Positions 1-7,276 of a DNA stretch of 64,000 bases are shown here, in pieces; positions within the stretch are counted from its first letter, which is position 1, and every line of letters begins with the position of its first letter. The notes under the pieces are model-generated. The model searched no databases. It was not told the origin of the DNA and saw only the letters and a list, made by a program, of their open reading frames with translations. A program made the translations under genes and the position numbers. Source of the DNA: Bifidobacterium sp. ESL0745 (GTDB taxonomy: Bacteria > Actinomycetota > Actinomycetes > Actinomycetales > Bifidobacteriaceae); contig NZ_JAQTHX010000001.1 in the NCBI RefSeq assembly GCF_029433335.1, forward strand, positions 1,612,001-1,676,000. Direction: 5' to 3'.

Positions 1-9
1 GATTGCAAG

Positions 10-381
10 CTATTTTATGCGGTCGTGAGGATCCTTGAGCCTTAGCTCGACCTCCGTCCCCGCGTCCGAGAGGTCACGGGCGGCGAGGCGGATGGCGAGG
101 TTGTGGATCTTCGCCTTCCATGTGTTGGCGGTGCTGTAGGCCAACGCGACGCGCTCCCTGCCCTCGCATCCGGCTACCAGCCGGTCGGCCCTGTCCTCGG
201 CCTGCCGTTGCAGGTCCTTGATGGCCCGCCACTCCTCGGGGCGCACGTCCTTGATGTCGTGCACGCGCTCTCGGATGCGTTTGACGTCGGAGAGGCCGAG
301 GATGCGCCTCACGTCCTCCTGGCTGAGGCCGAGCGACTCGTACAGGGCGCGGAAGGCCGCGCCGTTCCTGCGTATCGTCAT
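10..381 (-). CDS. Small element-borne protein, possible DNA-binding (unrecognised)
   Basis: A 123-residue protein of unknown function, the most downstream of three minus-strand genes before the window edge. I chose the ATG at 381, where the sequence reads MTIRRNGAAFRALYESLGLS; upstream codons in the same frame are low-complexity and look like the shadow of the neighbouring gene. Residues about 10-40 (alternating hydrophobics with SQEDVRRILGLSDV) look like a helix-turn-helix of the type that reads 'LSQEDVARILG', but I cannot assign a family. The rest is charged and helical. It starts 14 bases after the stop of the preceding gene, so it is probably co-transcribed with it. Function would be a guess. 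Confidence 0.6.
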   Translation of the reverse strand: MTIRRNGAAFRALYESLGLSQEDVRRILGLSDVKRIRERVHDIKDVRPEEWRAIKDLQRQAEDRADRLVAGCEGRERVALAYSTANTWKAKIHNLAIRLAARDLSDAGTEVELRLKDPHDRIK

Positions 382-395
382 GATGCCCTGCTTTT

Positions 396-1277
396 TCAGC
401 GGATGCGGACGGAGACGATGTAGGGGCTGCCGTTGGCGGCCTCGATGCCCATTGCTCTGATGTCGCTTTCGACCTGGACCGGGTTGGTCCTGCCGTCCAC
501 ATGCAGGTGCGTGACGGTAAAACTGGTCTCCGCCCCCTTGAGCCCGGCCCAATAGGTCTGACGGTACTCGCCTTCGAGCATGCCATGGTACTTGTCCGCC
601 AGTTCCTTGAGCTCAACCGGGGTGGCGGCACGTCCGATCTTGGCCGGCTTCCAGCCCCGTTTCGGCTCCAGTCCGTACATGACGAATTCGCCGTTGTGCT
701 GCGCGTAGGGCCAGTTCTCCGGGCTGGCCTCATGCAGCCCGTCGACATCGAGCTTGATGGGCGTTAGCCTGTGGGTGACGACGTGCATCAGGTTCCATTT
801 CCCGTCGATCTTGACGATGACGTGGTCGGGGTATTTGTCGTTGATGACCAGCTCCTCCACGACGATCTTCCTGTTGTCCATTTCCTGCTCCTTGTTCGTG
901 GTTTGGTTCGTTTCTTCGTTTTGCGCGCCGGCGATGAGGTCGACGATCTGGGCGAGCTGCCGGTCGGTGCAACCCTCCAAAAGCTCAGGGGTGAGCCCGG
1001 CCAGTATCCTCGCCGTCGTATGCTCGTCCGTCTTACCCGCGGACTCCGCCTCCACCCTCAGGGGCAGCAGCATCATTCGCCGATCCGCCTCCGTTTTGGC
1101 ATCTGCGGCACCGTTGCCGCGCCTCCGGTGGTCCGGATAGGGCTCGTCGGCGTCAACGACCCAGTTGCGGCCGACCTTGTGCGCGGTGCGCAACCCGCCC
1201 CTGCGCGCGAGCTGGCTGACGGTATCAGGGTTCCGCCCGTGCAACCGGGCGTACTCGACAAGACTGATCTCACTCAT
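396..1277 (-). CDS. Two-part element protein with N-terminal HTH
   Basis: A 293-residue protein. The start MSEISLVEYARLHGRN at 1277 has a good ribosome site (GAAGGAGGG) and overlaps the stop of the upstream gene by 8 bases, typical of translational coupling. Residues 1-50 look like an excisionase/MerR-like helix-turn-helix (LVEYARLHGRNPDTVSQLARRG, then a GRNWVVD wing). Residues about 132-293 form a second domain of unknown function beginning MDNRKIVVEELVINDKYPDH. That internal ATG at 881 is itself preceded by AAGGAG six bases upstream and follows a Gln/Thr/Asn-rich linker, so a separate 161-residue product could be made in frame. No homologous function is recognised. It is part of the integrated element. 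Confidence 0.62.
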   Translation of the reverse strand: MSEISLVEYARLHGRNPDTVSQLARRGGLRTAHKVGRNWVVDADEPYPDHRRRGNGAADAKTEADRRMMLLPLRVEAESAGKTDEHTTARILAGLTPELLEGCTDRQLAQIVDLIAGAQNEETNQTTNKEQEMDNRKIVVEELVINDKYPDHVIVKIDGKWNLMHVVTHRLTPIKLDVDGLHEASPENWPYAQHNGEFVMYGLEPKRGWKPAKIGRAATPVELKELADKYHGMLEGEYRQTYWAGLKGAETSFTVTHLHVDGRTNPVQVESDIRAMGIEAANGSPYIVSVRIR

Positions 1278-1851
1278 CGATTCCCTCCTTCGCCAGGTAC
1301 TCCTTGGCTTTCCGGTACTGGTCGGCGTCGATGATCTCGGGCAGGTAGCCGTCACCGCCCTCGTTGTTGATGTCGTTGTACACGCGCAGCCTGCGGCGCT
1401 TCTCCGTCTTCGACGGGATGTCCCTCTGCGCCTCGGCCTTGGCGATCGTCCTTCTGGCGCTCGCGACCATCTCGGCATGGTCTTTTGCCTCCTTTTCGGC
1501 GCGCTGCTCTTTGATCTCGTCGCTGGTGGCCTCGTCCATGACCTCTTTGACTGCCTGCTTGATGGCCTTGTCGCTCGCGTCGTCGAGCAGCACCCTGTCG
1601 TACACCCAGCCGGCATAGCCCTTGACGGTGCGTTCGTAGGGCTTGATGCCGAAACCGGTGTCTACCAGGTCTACGCTGCCGACGCGCTTGCCGTTGTGCG
1701 TGAGGACGATCTTGCCACCGAGGTAATGCTTGATGCCGAGTTTGTAACCTTCCCACATGTCATCGAAAGTGCTGTCCTCGTAGCTGATCTCTGCGGTGAC
1801 CTCTGTGTTCGCCGGGGTGCTCACCTTGAGGGTCCTTGTTGCTTCGCTCAT
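1270..1851 (-). CDS. Element-borne protein of unknown function
   Basis: A 193-residue protein starting MSEATRTLKVSTPANTEVTA. The ATG at 1851 has GGCAAGGAGCAG a few bases upstream; the longer frame back to 1920 would run through the promoter/operator palindrome, so the shorter start is preferred. The N-terminal half is beta-rich with an apparent strand-rich core (GKIVLTHNGKRVGSVDLVDTGF). The C-terminal half is a charged helix (DEIKEQRAEKEAKDHAEM) that may be coiled. It is the first gene of the three-gene leftward unit, directly below an 18-bp perfect palindrome. I do not recognise a family. Phage or integrative-element origin is inferred from the nearby integrase and attachment site. Confidence 0.6.
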   Translation of the reverse strand: MSEATRTLKVSTPANTEVTAEISYEDSTFDDMWEGYKLGIKHYLGGKIVLTHNGKRVGSVDLVDTGFGIKPYERTVKGYAGWVYDRVLLDDASDKAIKQAVKEVMDEATSDEIKEQRAEKEAKDHAEMVASARRTIAKAEAQRDIPSKTEKRRRLRVYNDINNEGGDGYLPEIIDADQYRKAKEYLAKEGIDE

Positions 1852-1887
1852 CTTGTCTGCTCCTTGCCTTGCCGACAATGTCCATAA

Positions 1888-1905
1888 TACTCGGATATCC
1901 GAGTA
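1888..1905. promoter_or_regulatory. 18-bp perfect palindrome, probable operator
   Basis: TACTCGGATATCCGAGTA is a perfect 18-bp palindrome 37 bases upstream of the first element gene. On the minus strand TATTAT (1884-1889) overlaps its downstream edge and could be a -10 box, with the palindrome filling the -35/-10 spacer. A repressor bound here would block transcription of the three element genes. The repressor itself is not identified in the window. Confidence 0.6.
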
Positions 1906-2000
1906 AAGAAAATCGGACAAGCCCGGGAGTGTCGCGATTTGATTTCTTAAAACAGGCTGTATCGAAAATGTGAGCTCCAGTCAGCGCAGTGCATGGAGCG

Positions 2001-2035
2001 CCGTCGTAATCAGTCTCCCAAACTGATTACGACGG
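2001..2035 (-). terminator. Perfect 14-bp hairpin at the integrase 3' end
   Basis: The arms CCGTCGTAATCAGT (2001-2014) and ACTGATTACGACGG (2022-2035) form a perfect 14-bp stem with a 7-base loop, overlapping the integrase stop codon. No clear U-run follows on the minus strand, so it may be an imperfect terminator or an mRNA-stabilising hairpin. Confidence 0.55.
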
Positions 2036-3331
2036 TTCCTTCCACCCGATTTGCTCAAGTCCCAGCTTGTTGTCCATCTTCTCCATCGCCCGCATGCGCT
2101 CACTGTCATCGGCGTGACGGTAATGTTCCACCATCGCAATACTGCTGTGGCCGACGATCTCCTCGATAAGTTGAAAATCAACGCCTGCGCTCGCGAGAAG
2201 CGTAACCACGCTATGCCTTGTCTCGTGGCCGGTGTGTTTTGTCGGGTCAATGCACGAAGCGAGCATCAAGTCGTCAAAGCGATTGTTGTCGACATGCCCG
2301 CTTATCGGTGACCCATCCGGCTGACGGAAGATAAGGCCATAGGGATTCGGCTGGGTCCTTGTCGCTTTCCGGTATCTTTTCAGCGCCTCAGCGAGCGGAG
2401 GGATGATCGGCACGATTCTTCCGGTCTTGCTTTTGGGCCTTGATAGGACGAAAGCGCCGGTAAGAGGGCGCATTTCGTAGCCGTCTGGCACGCGCCATAC
2501 CGCTTTCGGGCATAGGCCCCCTTTGCCTTTCCCACACGGATACCGGCCATTGGCATCCGGAAGCCCACAACCATGATCTCGCGGTGCTTCCTGTAGTTTC
2601 CAATTGACCTTGTACTCGTTTTTCCGAGCATCATAATCGTCCCATGTCGCCCCAAGAATCTCGCCCTGGCGCATACCAGTCAGCAGGCGGAACCACCATA
2701 TCGTTCCCTCCTCGATGGGCATGTTTGCCGACACACGAAGCATAGCCTGCATCTCCGGCACCGAAAATGCCGTGCGCTCGCCGGTATCGTCCTTTCGTTT
2801 CGGCGTCCTGACGGCGGAGACGGGATTGACAGATATAAGCCGATCCGCGAGCGCCGCTTGCATGATTTGGTTGATGCAGGTGTGGGTTTGGCGTTTGAGG
2901 CTGATGCTTGCGGGGCCTTTGGGGTTGCCGTGTTTGTCGTAGGCTTGGAGGTTGTTGAGTATGGTGTTGATGGTGGTGGGGACGATTTTGCTGAGTGGTG
3001 TTTGTCGGTATGGGTTGAGGTGGTATTTGACGATGGTTTTGTATCCGGTGTAGGTTTTGGGGTCTACTTCGTGGATTTTCTGTTCGAGCCATCTGTCTGC
3101 GTAGTCGCCGAGTGTGATTCTGCTGTCGAGTGGGGCTCCGTTCTGTTTGATTTCGTTGAGGAGCTCTTCTGCTTTTGCCTGGCATTCGCGGTAGGTTGCG
3201 GCGGTGACGGTTTTCTTCTTCCGATTGCCGTTGGGGTAGTGGCCTATGTCGATGCGGACGCGCCATCTTTCGTTGCCGTTCGAGTCTGTGTATTTTCGTG
3301 CCTTGTATTTTCCCGTCGCGCTTCTTGCCAT
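2027..3331 (-). CDS. int: Tyrosine recombinase (site-specific integrase)
   Basis: A 434-residue integrase that would catalyse recombination between an element attachment site and a tRNA-Lys gene. I chose the ATG at 3331 (MARSATGKYKARK), which has GGGGAGG six bases upstream; an earlier ATG at 3346 contains that ribosome site. An N-terminal arm-type DNA-binding domain (about 1-65) precedes a SAM-like core-binding domain (about 70-165) and the catalytic domain. Catalytic residues are visible: Arg221 (TGMRQGEILG), His369-x-x-Arg372 (GHETRH), His395 (VGHSS) and the nucleophile Tyr404 (VEHYRH). A cysteine-bearing insert (C255, C266, C274) lies between the first Arg and the HxxR box and is unusual. 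The gene points away from the att junction at 3482, the usual arrangement for tRNA-targeting integrases. Confidence 0.93.
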   Translation of the reverse strand: MARSATGKYKARKYTDSNGNERWRVRIDIGHYPNGNRKKKTVTAATYRECQAKAEELLNEIKQNGAPLDSRITLGDYADRWLEQKIHEVDPKTYTGYKTIVKYHLNPYRQTPLSKIVPTTINTILNNLQAYDKHGNPKGPASISLKRQTHTCINQIMQAALADRLISVNPVSAVRTPKRKDDTGERTAFSVPEMQAMLRVSANMPIEEGTIWWFRLLTGMRQGEILGATWDDYDARKNEYKVNWKLQEAPRDHGCGLPDANGRYPCGKGKGGLCPKAVWRVPDGYEMRPLTGAFVLSRPKSKTGRIVPIIPPLAEALKRYRKATRTQPNPYGLIFRQPDGSPISGHVDNNRFDDLMLASCIDPTKHTGHETRHSVVTLLASAGVDFQLIEEIVGHSSIAMVEHYRHADDSERMRAMEKMDNKLGLEQIGWKEPS

Positions 3332-3481
3332 TGCTAACCTCCCCATGTATCCCTAATGTATCCCAAACGATTATATAGCGATTAACAAGTGATTGCTTCC
3401 ATAAGTGCCCTAAAACATTGGTATTTCAACGTTCCTGATTTTTCATCGTTGAAATATCACCGTTTTAAAACAGTATACATC

Positions 3482-3529
3482 CTGACTCTTAATCAGCGTG
3501 TCCGGGGTTCGAATCCCCGTGGGGGCACC
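3482..3529 (+). other. Attachment-site junction: 3' half of tRNA-Lys(CTT)
   Basis: The sequence runs from the anticodon stem (CTGACTCTTAATCAG, anticodon CTT) through variable loop, T-arm (CCGGGGTTCGAATCCCCG) and the 3' acceptor strand. The 5' half is absent: upstream sequence has no matching GCCCCC strand, and the base before the repeat (C at 3481) breaks the expected anticodon stem pair. This is the duplicated 3' fragment left when an element integrates into a tRNA gene. Because the fragment is on the plus strand, the intact reconstituted tRNA-Lys should lie to the left, outside the window, and everything from 1 to about 3481 belongs to the element. Confidence 0.85.
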
Positions 3530-3533
3530 GATG

Positions 3534-3567
3534 AAATCCGCAGAATCGCAAGGTTCTGCGGATTTTT
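3534..3567 (+). terminator. Rho-independent terminator of the former tRNA-Lys gene
   Basis: AAATCCGCAGAA (3534-3545) and TTCTGCGGATTT (3554-3565) form a perfect 12-bp stem with an 8-base loop, followed by T residues. It directly follows the tRNA 3' fragment, so it is the chromosomal terminator of the original tRNA transcription unit. Confidence 0.8.
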
Positions 3568-3688
3568 GATTCTTCAGTGGTCTAGCCTCGCGCCGCAGTA
3601 TCGCGGTATCGCGCCGCGGTCCATAGTGACACTTTCGCTCCCTGTCTCTTCAAAAAAGACAGGGAGCGAAAGCCGGGCGTCTCCGCGC

Positions 3689-6466
3689 CTAGCGTCTCCG
3701 TGCGCCGCACCTGTGGAACGCGATGGCGATTCCGACAATGAACGCGGCAGCCAAAGCCAGAATTGTCAATTCTGCGGGGACAGCGACACTTGAGCCGGTT
3801 TGAGCCAGCTCAGACGTCTTAGGTTTGTCCGAGTTTCCGGATGCAGGCGTTTGCGTGGGAGCCTTTGAACCATCACCGTTGGCATTGTTTACCTGGGTGG
3901 GAGTACCCGGTTGAGGGATGGCTGGCGTAGTAGGTTTGACCGGCTGGCCGGGACTAGTTGGCTTTGTCGGTTGCTCCGGTTGGCTGGGCTGTTCGGGCTG
4001 GCTTGGCTGATCCGGTTTGCTAGGCTGCTCAGGCTTTCCGGGTTTCGCCGGTTCGACCTTCCATTTGGCATACAGGGTGATGTCAGCGGTCACCGGCGTC
4101 GCAGTGTCGTAATCGCTGTAGGTCTCGCCCTGCTTGGTCTGCCACCCCTGGAAAACATGGCCTTGATAGGTCGGCGAAGTAACGGTGCCGATAGGGTCGC
4201 CGTCGGGGACGGTGATAGGGCTGACCGGCGTGCCGCCCCGGGTGTCGAAGGTGACGGTGTGAACGGCTTTCCATTTGGCGTACAGAGTGATGTCCGCCGT
4301 AACGGGCGTGGAAGTGTCGTAATCGGTATAAGTCTCACCCTGCTTGGTCTGCCACCCCTTAAAAGCGTGACCTTGGTAGGTGGGCGAAGTGACAGTGCCC
4401 AGCGGCTGGTTATCGTCGACGAAAGCTTGGTCGATGGGTGTTCCGCCTTGGGTGTCGAAGGTGACGGTGTGCATGGCGATGGACCCTCGCGTGATGGTTC
4501 CGTCGAATGATTTGGCTACCGATCCGAAAGCGATGTCTTTGGCGAATTTGAGCTGGACGTTGTTGGGCTGGCCTTTCATAACGTCCCTCGTCCAAGTGAC
4601 GATGCCCGTGGCGGAGTCGTAGGTTCCTCCCGCAGGCGTGATCGTTGTCGGCGCGATAAAATTTCCATTCTGGTCTTTAGCGGTTTTGAGCGTTACTGGC
4701 CACGAAGTCGCAGAACTTTCCGTAACGTTTTGAAGGCCTAATACGACATGGTGGTCATTACTTTCTTCAAGATTGGTGAGATTCTTTAGCGGCGTGATAT
4801 CGGTAATCTGGCAGCCGTATATTTTAAGCCCTTTAAGGTGGGTGAGCCCGGCCAACGGCGTGATATCGCTGATGGGGTTGTACCACATGCCTAGATCGAC
4901 AAGGTTGGTGAGTCCGGTCAGCGAGGTGATGTCGCTGATGTTGTCGCTAAAAATTTCCAAGTAGGTGAGATGGGTAAAACGGCTGAGCGTCGATATGTCG
5001 CTGAGCTGCGGAAGCTGGCCCAGCTCAAGGTGTTCCAGCTTGGTCATGTTCTTCAGCGGCGTGATGTCCTTGATGCTTTGATGTTCGGTCGTTCCACTAA
5101 CCCTAGCGTTGTTGTTGCCCAAAGTGAGGGTGGTGAGATCGGTAAGCCCTACAAGGTCGCTGATATCAAGGATTTTGTTGGTACCGAGCCGCAGTTCGGT
5201 AAGCGTGGTCAGATTTTTAAGTGGTGAAACATTGACGATCCGGTTGGTGTTGATGCAGAGTCGATTGAGATTAGTGAGGTTGCTGAGCGCCGAGATGTTG
5301 CTGATGCGGTTGTTGTTGAGATTGAGGTCGTTTAGGTTGGTGAGGTTCTCGAGATCTGAGATGTTGCTGATGCTGTTGCTATAAAGGCTGAGATAAGTCA
5401 GACCGGTGAGGCTCCTGAGGGGTGAGATGTCGCTGATCGAATAATTCTCGCTGGCATCAAGGCTGGTCAGGCCATTGAGGTCGGAGAGAGATGAGAGGTC
5501 TGAAATCTGGTTTTCCGCAAGGTTGAGGTTGGTTAGGCTGTGGAGATCCCTCAGGTCGGTGATGTCGGTCAAGCTGTTTTTGCTGAGGTTCAGCTTGTTG
5601 AGGTGGGTCAGCTCTTTGAGATTCCCAAGGCTGCTGATCGAGTTTTCGCTGAGATCGAGGTCGGTGAGGTTGCTGAGGTCTTTGAGGTTGTCAAGCGGGC
5701 CAAGATTGCTGATGAGATTATGGCCGAGATCCAGCTTGGTGAGTCCGGTAAGGGGCTTGAGATGACTGAGAGTGCTCAGGTCGCTGATTTGATTGCCGCT
5801 GACATCGAGCTCGGTAAGGTTGGTGAATTTTTCCAGTCCTGTGAGATCTTGGATTTGTCCGCCGCTATCGCTGTGCAGGTTCAAGGATGTAGTGTTATTG
5901 ATTGTGGTTTGGAACAATACGTCTGTGGTCTGTTCGGATAGCCGTGAGGCCACGTATTGTGCAAGGTTCTGGTCGGGGAAACATTCGGCAATGGTGCTTG
6001 TGTCTACCGTGCATCCGCTTCGGACTTCAGGTTCCTCTTGCGCGCTCGGCGTTGCAGGCGCGATTGATTTGTTAACCTGTGTGGTATCGCGACCGGCTTG
6101 GCCGGTTTTGGCCAATTGCTGGTCGCTGGCATCGGCATGCGCGTCGGGCTGTTTTTGTTCCGACTTGCTGGCTTCGCTCTTGCCTGTTTCTGCGCTCGCG
6201 CCGGCTTGTGCAGGCTGCACGTTGCTGCTTTGCTGACCTTGCGTTTGTGTCGGCTGAGTGGCGCTGGATTGCTGGTTTTGCGTTTGTGCAGGCTGAGCGA
6301 TGCTGGATTGCTGGCTTTGCGCCGGTACGTCACTTTGAGATTGTGTATTGGTTTCTGCCATAGCGCTGGCGGGTATCAACATGGCGAATCCTGCGATTGC
6401 AACGATTGACGCTCCCAGCATTCTCCGGATCCCGGCCCTGCTTGGCAATTGTTTCTTTGTTGACAA
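3689..6466 (-). CDS. Internalin-like leucine-rich repeat cell-wall protein
   Basis: A 925-residue surface protein, probably an adhesin. The start codon is TTG at 6466, with an AAGGAAGGG ribosome site about 11 bases upstream; no better in-frame start exists before the signal peptide. Residues 1-37 are a signal peptide ending ASAMA. A Gln/Ser/Thr-rich linker (about 40-130) precedes some sixteen 22-residue leucine-rich repeats of internalin type (pattern LTNLxxLDLSxNxISDISxL) to about residue 560. Two InlB-type B repeats follow (HTVTFDTQGG...GWQTK...LYAKWK, about 650-790), then a Pro/Lys/Gln wall-spanning region. The tail is LAQTG, a hydrophobic segment and CGARRR, a variant LPXTG sorting signal. 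The partner surface is unknown. Confidence 0.88.
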   Translation of the reverse strand: MSTKKQLPSRAGIRRMLGASIVAIAGFAMLIPASAMAETNTQSQSDVPAQSQQSSIAQPAQTQNQQSSATQPTQTQGQQSSNVQPAQAGASAETGKSEASKSEQKQPDAHADASDQQLAKTGQAGRDTTQVNKSIAPATPSAQEEPEVRSGCTVDTSTIAECFPDQNLAQYVASRLSEQTTDVLFQTTINNTTSLNLHSDSGGQIQDLTGLEKFTNLTELDVSGNQISDLSTLSHLKPLTGLTKLDLGHNLISNLGPLDNLKDLSNLTDLDLSENSISSLGNLKELTHLNKLNLSKNSLTDITDLRDLHSLTNLNLAENQISDLSSLSDLNGLTSLDASENYSISDISPLRSLTGLTYLSLYSNSISNISDLENLTNLNDLNLNNNRISNISALSNLTNLNRLCINTNRIVNVSPLKNLTTLTELRLGTNKILDISDLVGLTDLTTLTLGNNNARVSGTTEHQSIKDITPLKNMTKLEHLELGQLPQLSDISTLSRFTHLTYLEIFSDNISDITSLTGLTNLVDLGMWYNPISDITPLAGLTHLKGLKIYGCQITDITPLKNLTNLEESNDHHVVLGLQNVTESSATSWPVTLKTAKDQNGNFIAPTTITPAGGTYDSATGIVTWTRDVMKGQPNNVQLKFAKDIAFGSVAKSFDGTITRGSIAMHTVTFDTQGGTPIDQAFVDDNQPLGTVTSPTYQGHAFKGWQTKQGETYTDYDTSTPVTADITLYAKWKAVHTVTFDTRGGTPVSPITVPDGDPIGTVTSPTYQGHVFQGWQTKQGETYSDYDTATPVTADITLYAKWKVEPAKPGKPEQPSKPDQPSQPEQPSQPEQPTKPTSPGQPVKPTTPAIPQPGTPTQVNNANGDGSKAPTQTPASGNSDKPKTSELAQTGSSVAVPAELTILALAAAFIVGIAIAFHRCGARRR

Positions 6467-6639
6467 AACGGAATTATCCCTTCCTTGAGTAAGACAATTC
6501 GCAGTACTCTGTAAATCATGATGCTGTAATTTTGTATAATAGTTAACACAACTTATTGTATGACTTTAGTTATCTAATTTTTCTTGTTTTTCGTTTGCTG
6601 CGTTCTTATTGCATAATTTTGATTCCCTTATGACAACGA
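6467..6639. other. AT-rich upstream region of the internalin-like gene
   Basis: AT-rich spacer that must carry the promoter of the leftward surface-protein gene. Several TATA-like hexamers occur around 6520-6545 on the minus strand, but none has a convincing -35 partner at 17 bp, so I do not assign a specific promoter. Confidence 0.3.
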
Positions 6640-6882
6640 TTGACGACACCTGCAAACATCTATAAGGCCACTCAACCCACCTCGTTCAGGGACGTCGACC
6701 GCCGCACTGTCTATAGCGGACCCGTTACGAATGGCCCTACCCGCCAATCTGCTTCAAGCTCAGACGCCGTCTCCTGCACCCTCACCAAATCAACCGGGGC
6801 GCTGCTGCCCGGGGCCTGCCTGCTCATGCTCGGCGCAACCGCCGTCCTGCGCGACCGCCAACACAACAGTCGCCCTATATGA
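6640..6882 (+). pseudogene. Decayed C-terminal tail of a BspA-like surface protein
   Basis: An 80-codon open frame whose last 30 residues (STGALLPGACLLMLGATAVL then RDRQHNSRPI) closely resemble the sorting tail of the next gene (FTGGRHWMLAGMLLLGASLL, later LRDHQRNSHSL). The preceding residues have no LRR pattern and no ribosome site or signal peptide is visible. I read it as the remnant of a second copy of the neighbouring LRR surface gene, deleted down to its membrane anchor. A functional small membrane protein cannot be excluded. Confidence 0.55.
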
Positions 6883-7276
6883 ATACTTTCCAGCAACACT
6901 TGAAAATCAAGGATCGCGAATCTGATACCGCTGTGCCAAGTTTGCTGTTATGGCTGAAACGGGCTCATTGCGAAAGGACATCACTCAAGTTGCCAAAGGA
7001 TTTGCCTCATTGACTTCGCCAATGACGTGGCCTATTACTTTGTCTTCCACTCACCGGTATGTGCGTGTCGACGGCTTCGTTGGCAGCCAATATAAACTTA
7101 CCAAGTTGTAGCCGACTTGCCGTCTCTGGCTTTGGCTTGACGTGTCTTTTTTACCTAGTAATAGAGTCAATGCTGCCTTGTATGTCATGGATATTAGATA
7201 ATATTATGGTATTACGTTTGGGCAGTCAGTCCGCGTTGTTGGGGTATTGATCAGGCTTATCGGGGAGTTGAGGGCG
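6883..7276. other. Gene-free spacer upstream of the BspA-like gene
   Basis: About 390 bases with no supported gene. It must contain the promoter of the rightward LRR gene; no strong -35/-10 pair or operator is obvious. Part of it may be further decayed surface-protein DNA. Confidence 0.4.

Noticed and set aside
1852-1920. Longer N-terminus for the 1270-1851 gene
   Set aside because: It would translate through the promoter and operator palindrome and lacks a ribosome site.
6640-6882. Functional small membrane protein
   Set aside because: The anchor-like end matches the neighbour's sorting tail and there is no signal peptide or start signal, so a remnant is more likely.
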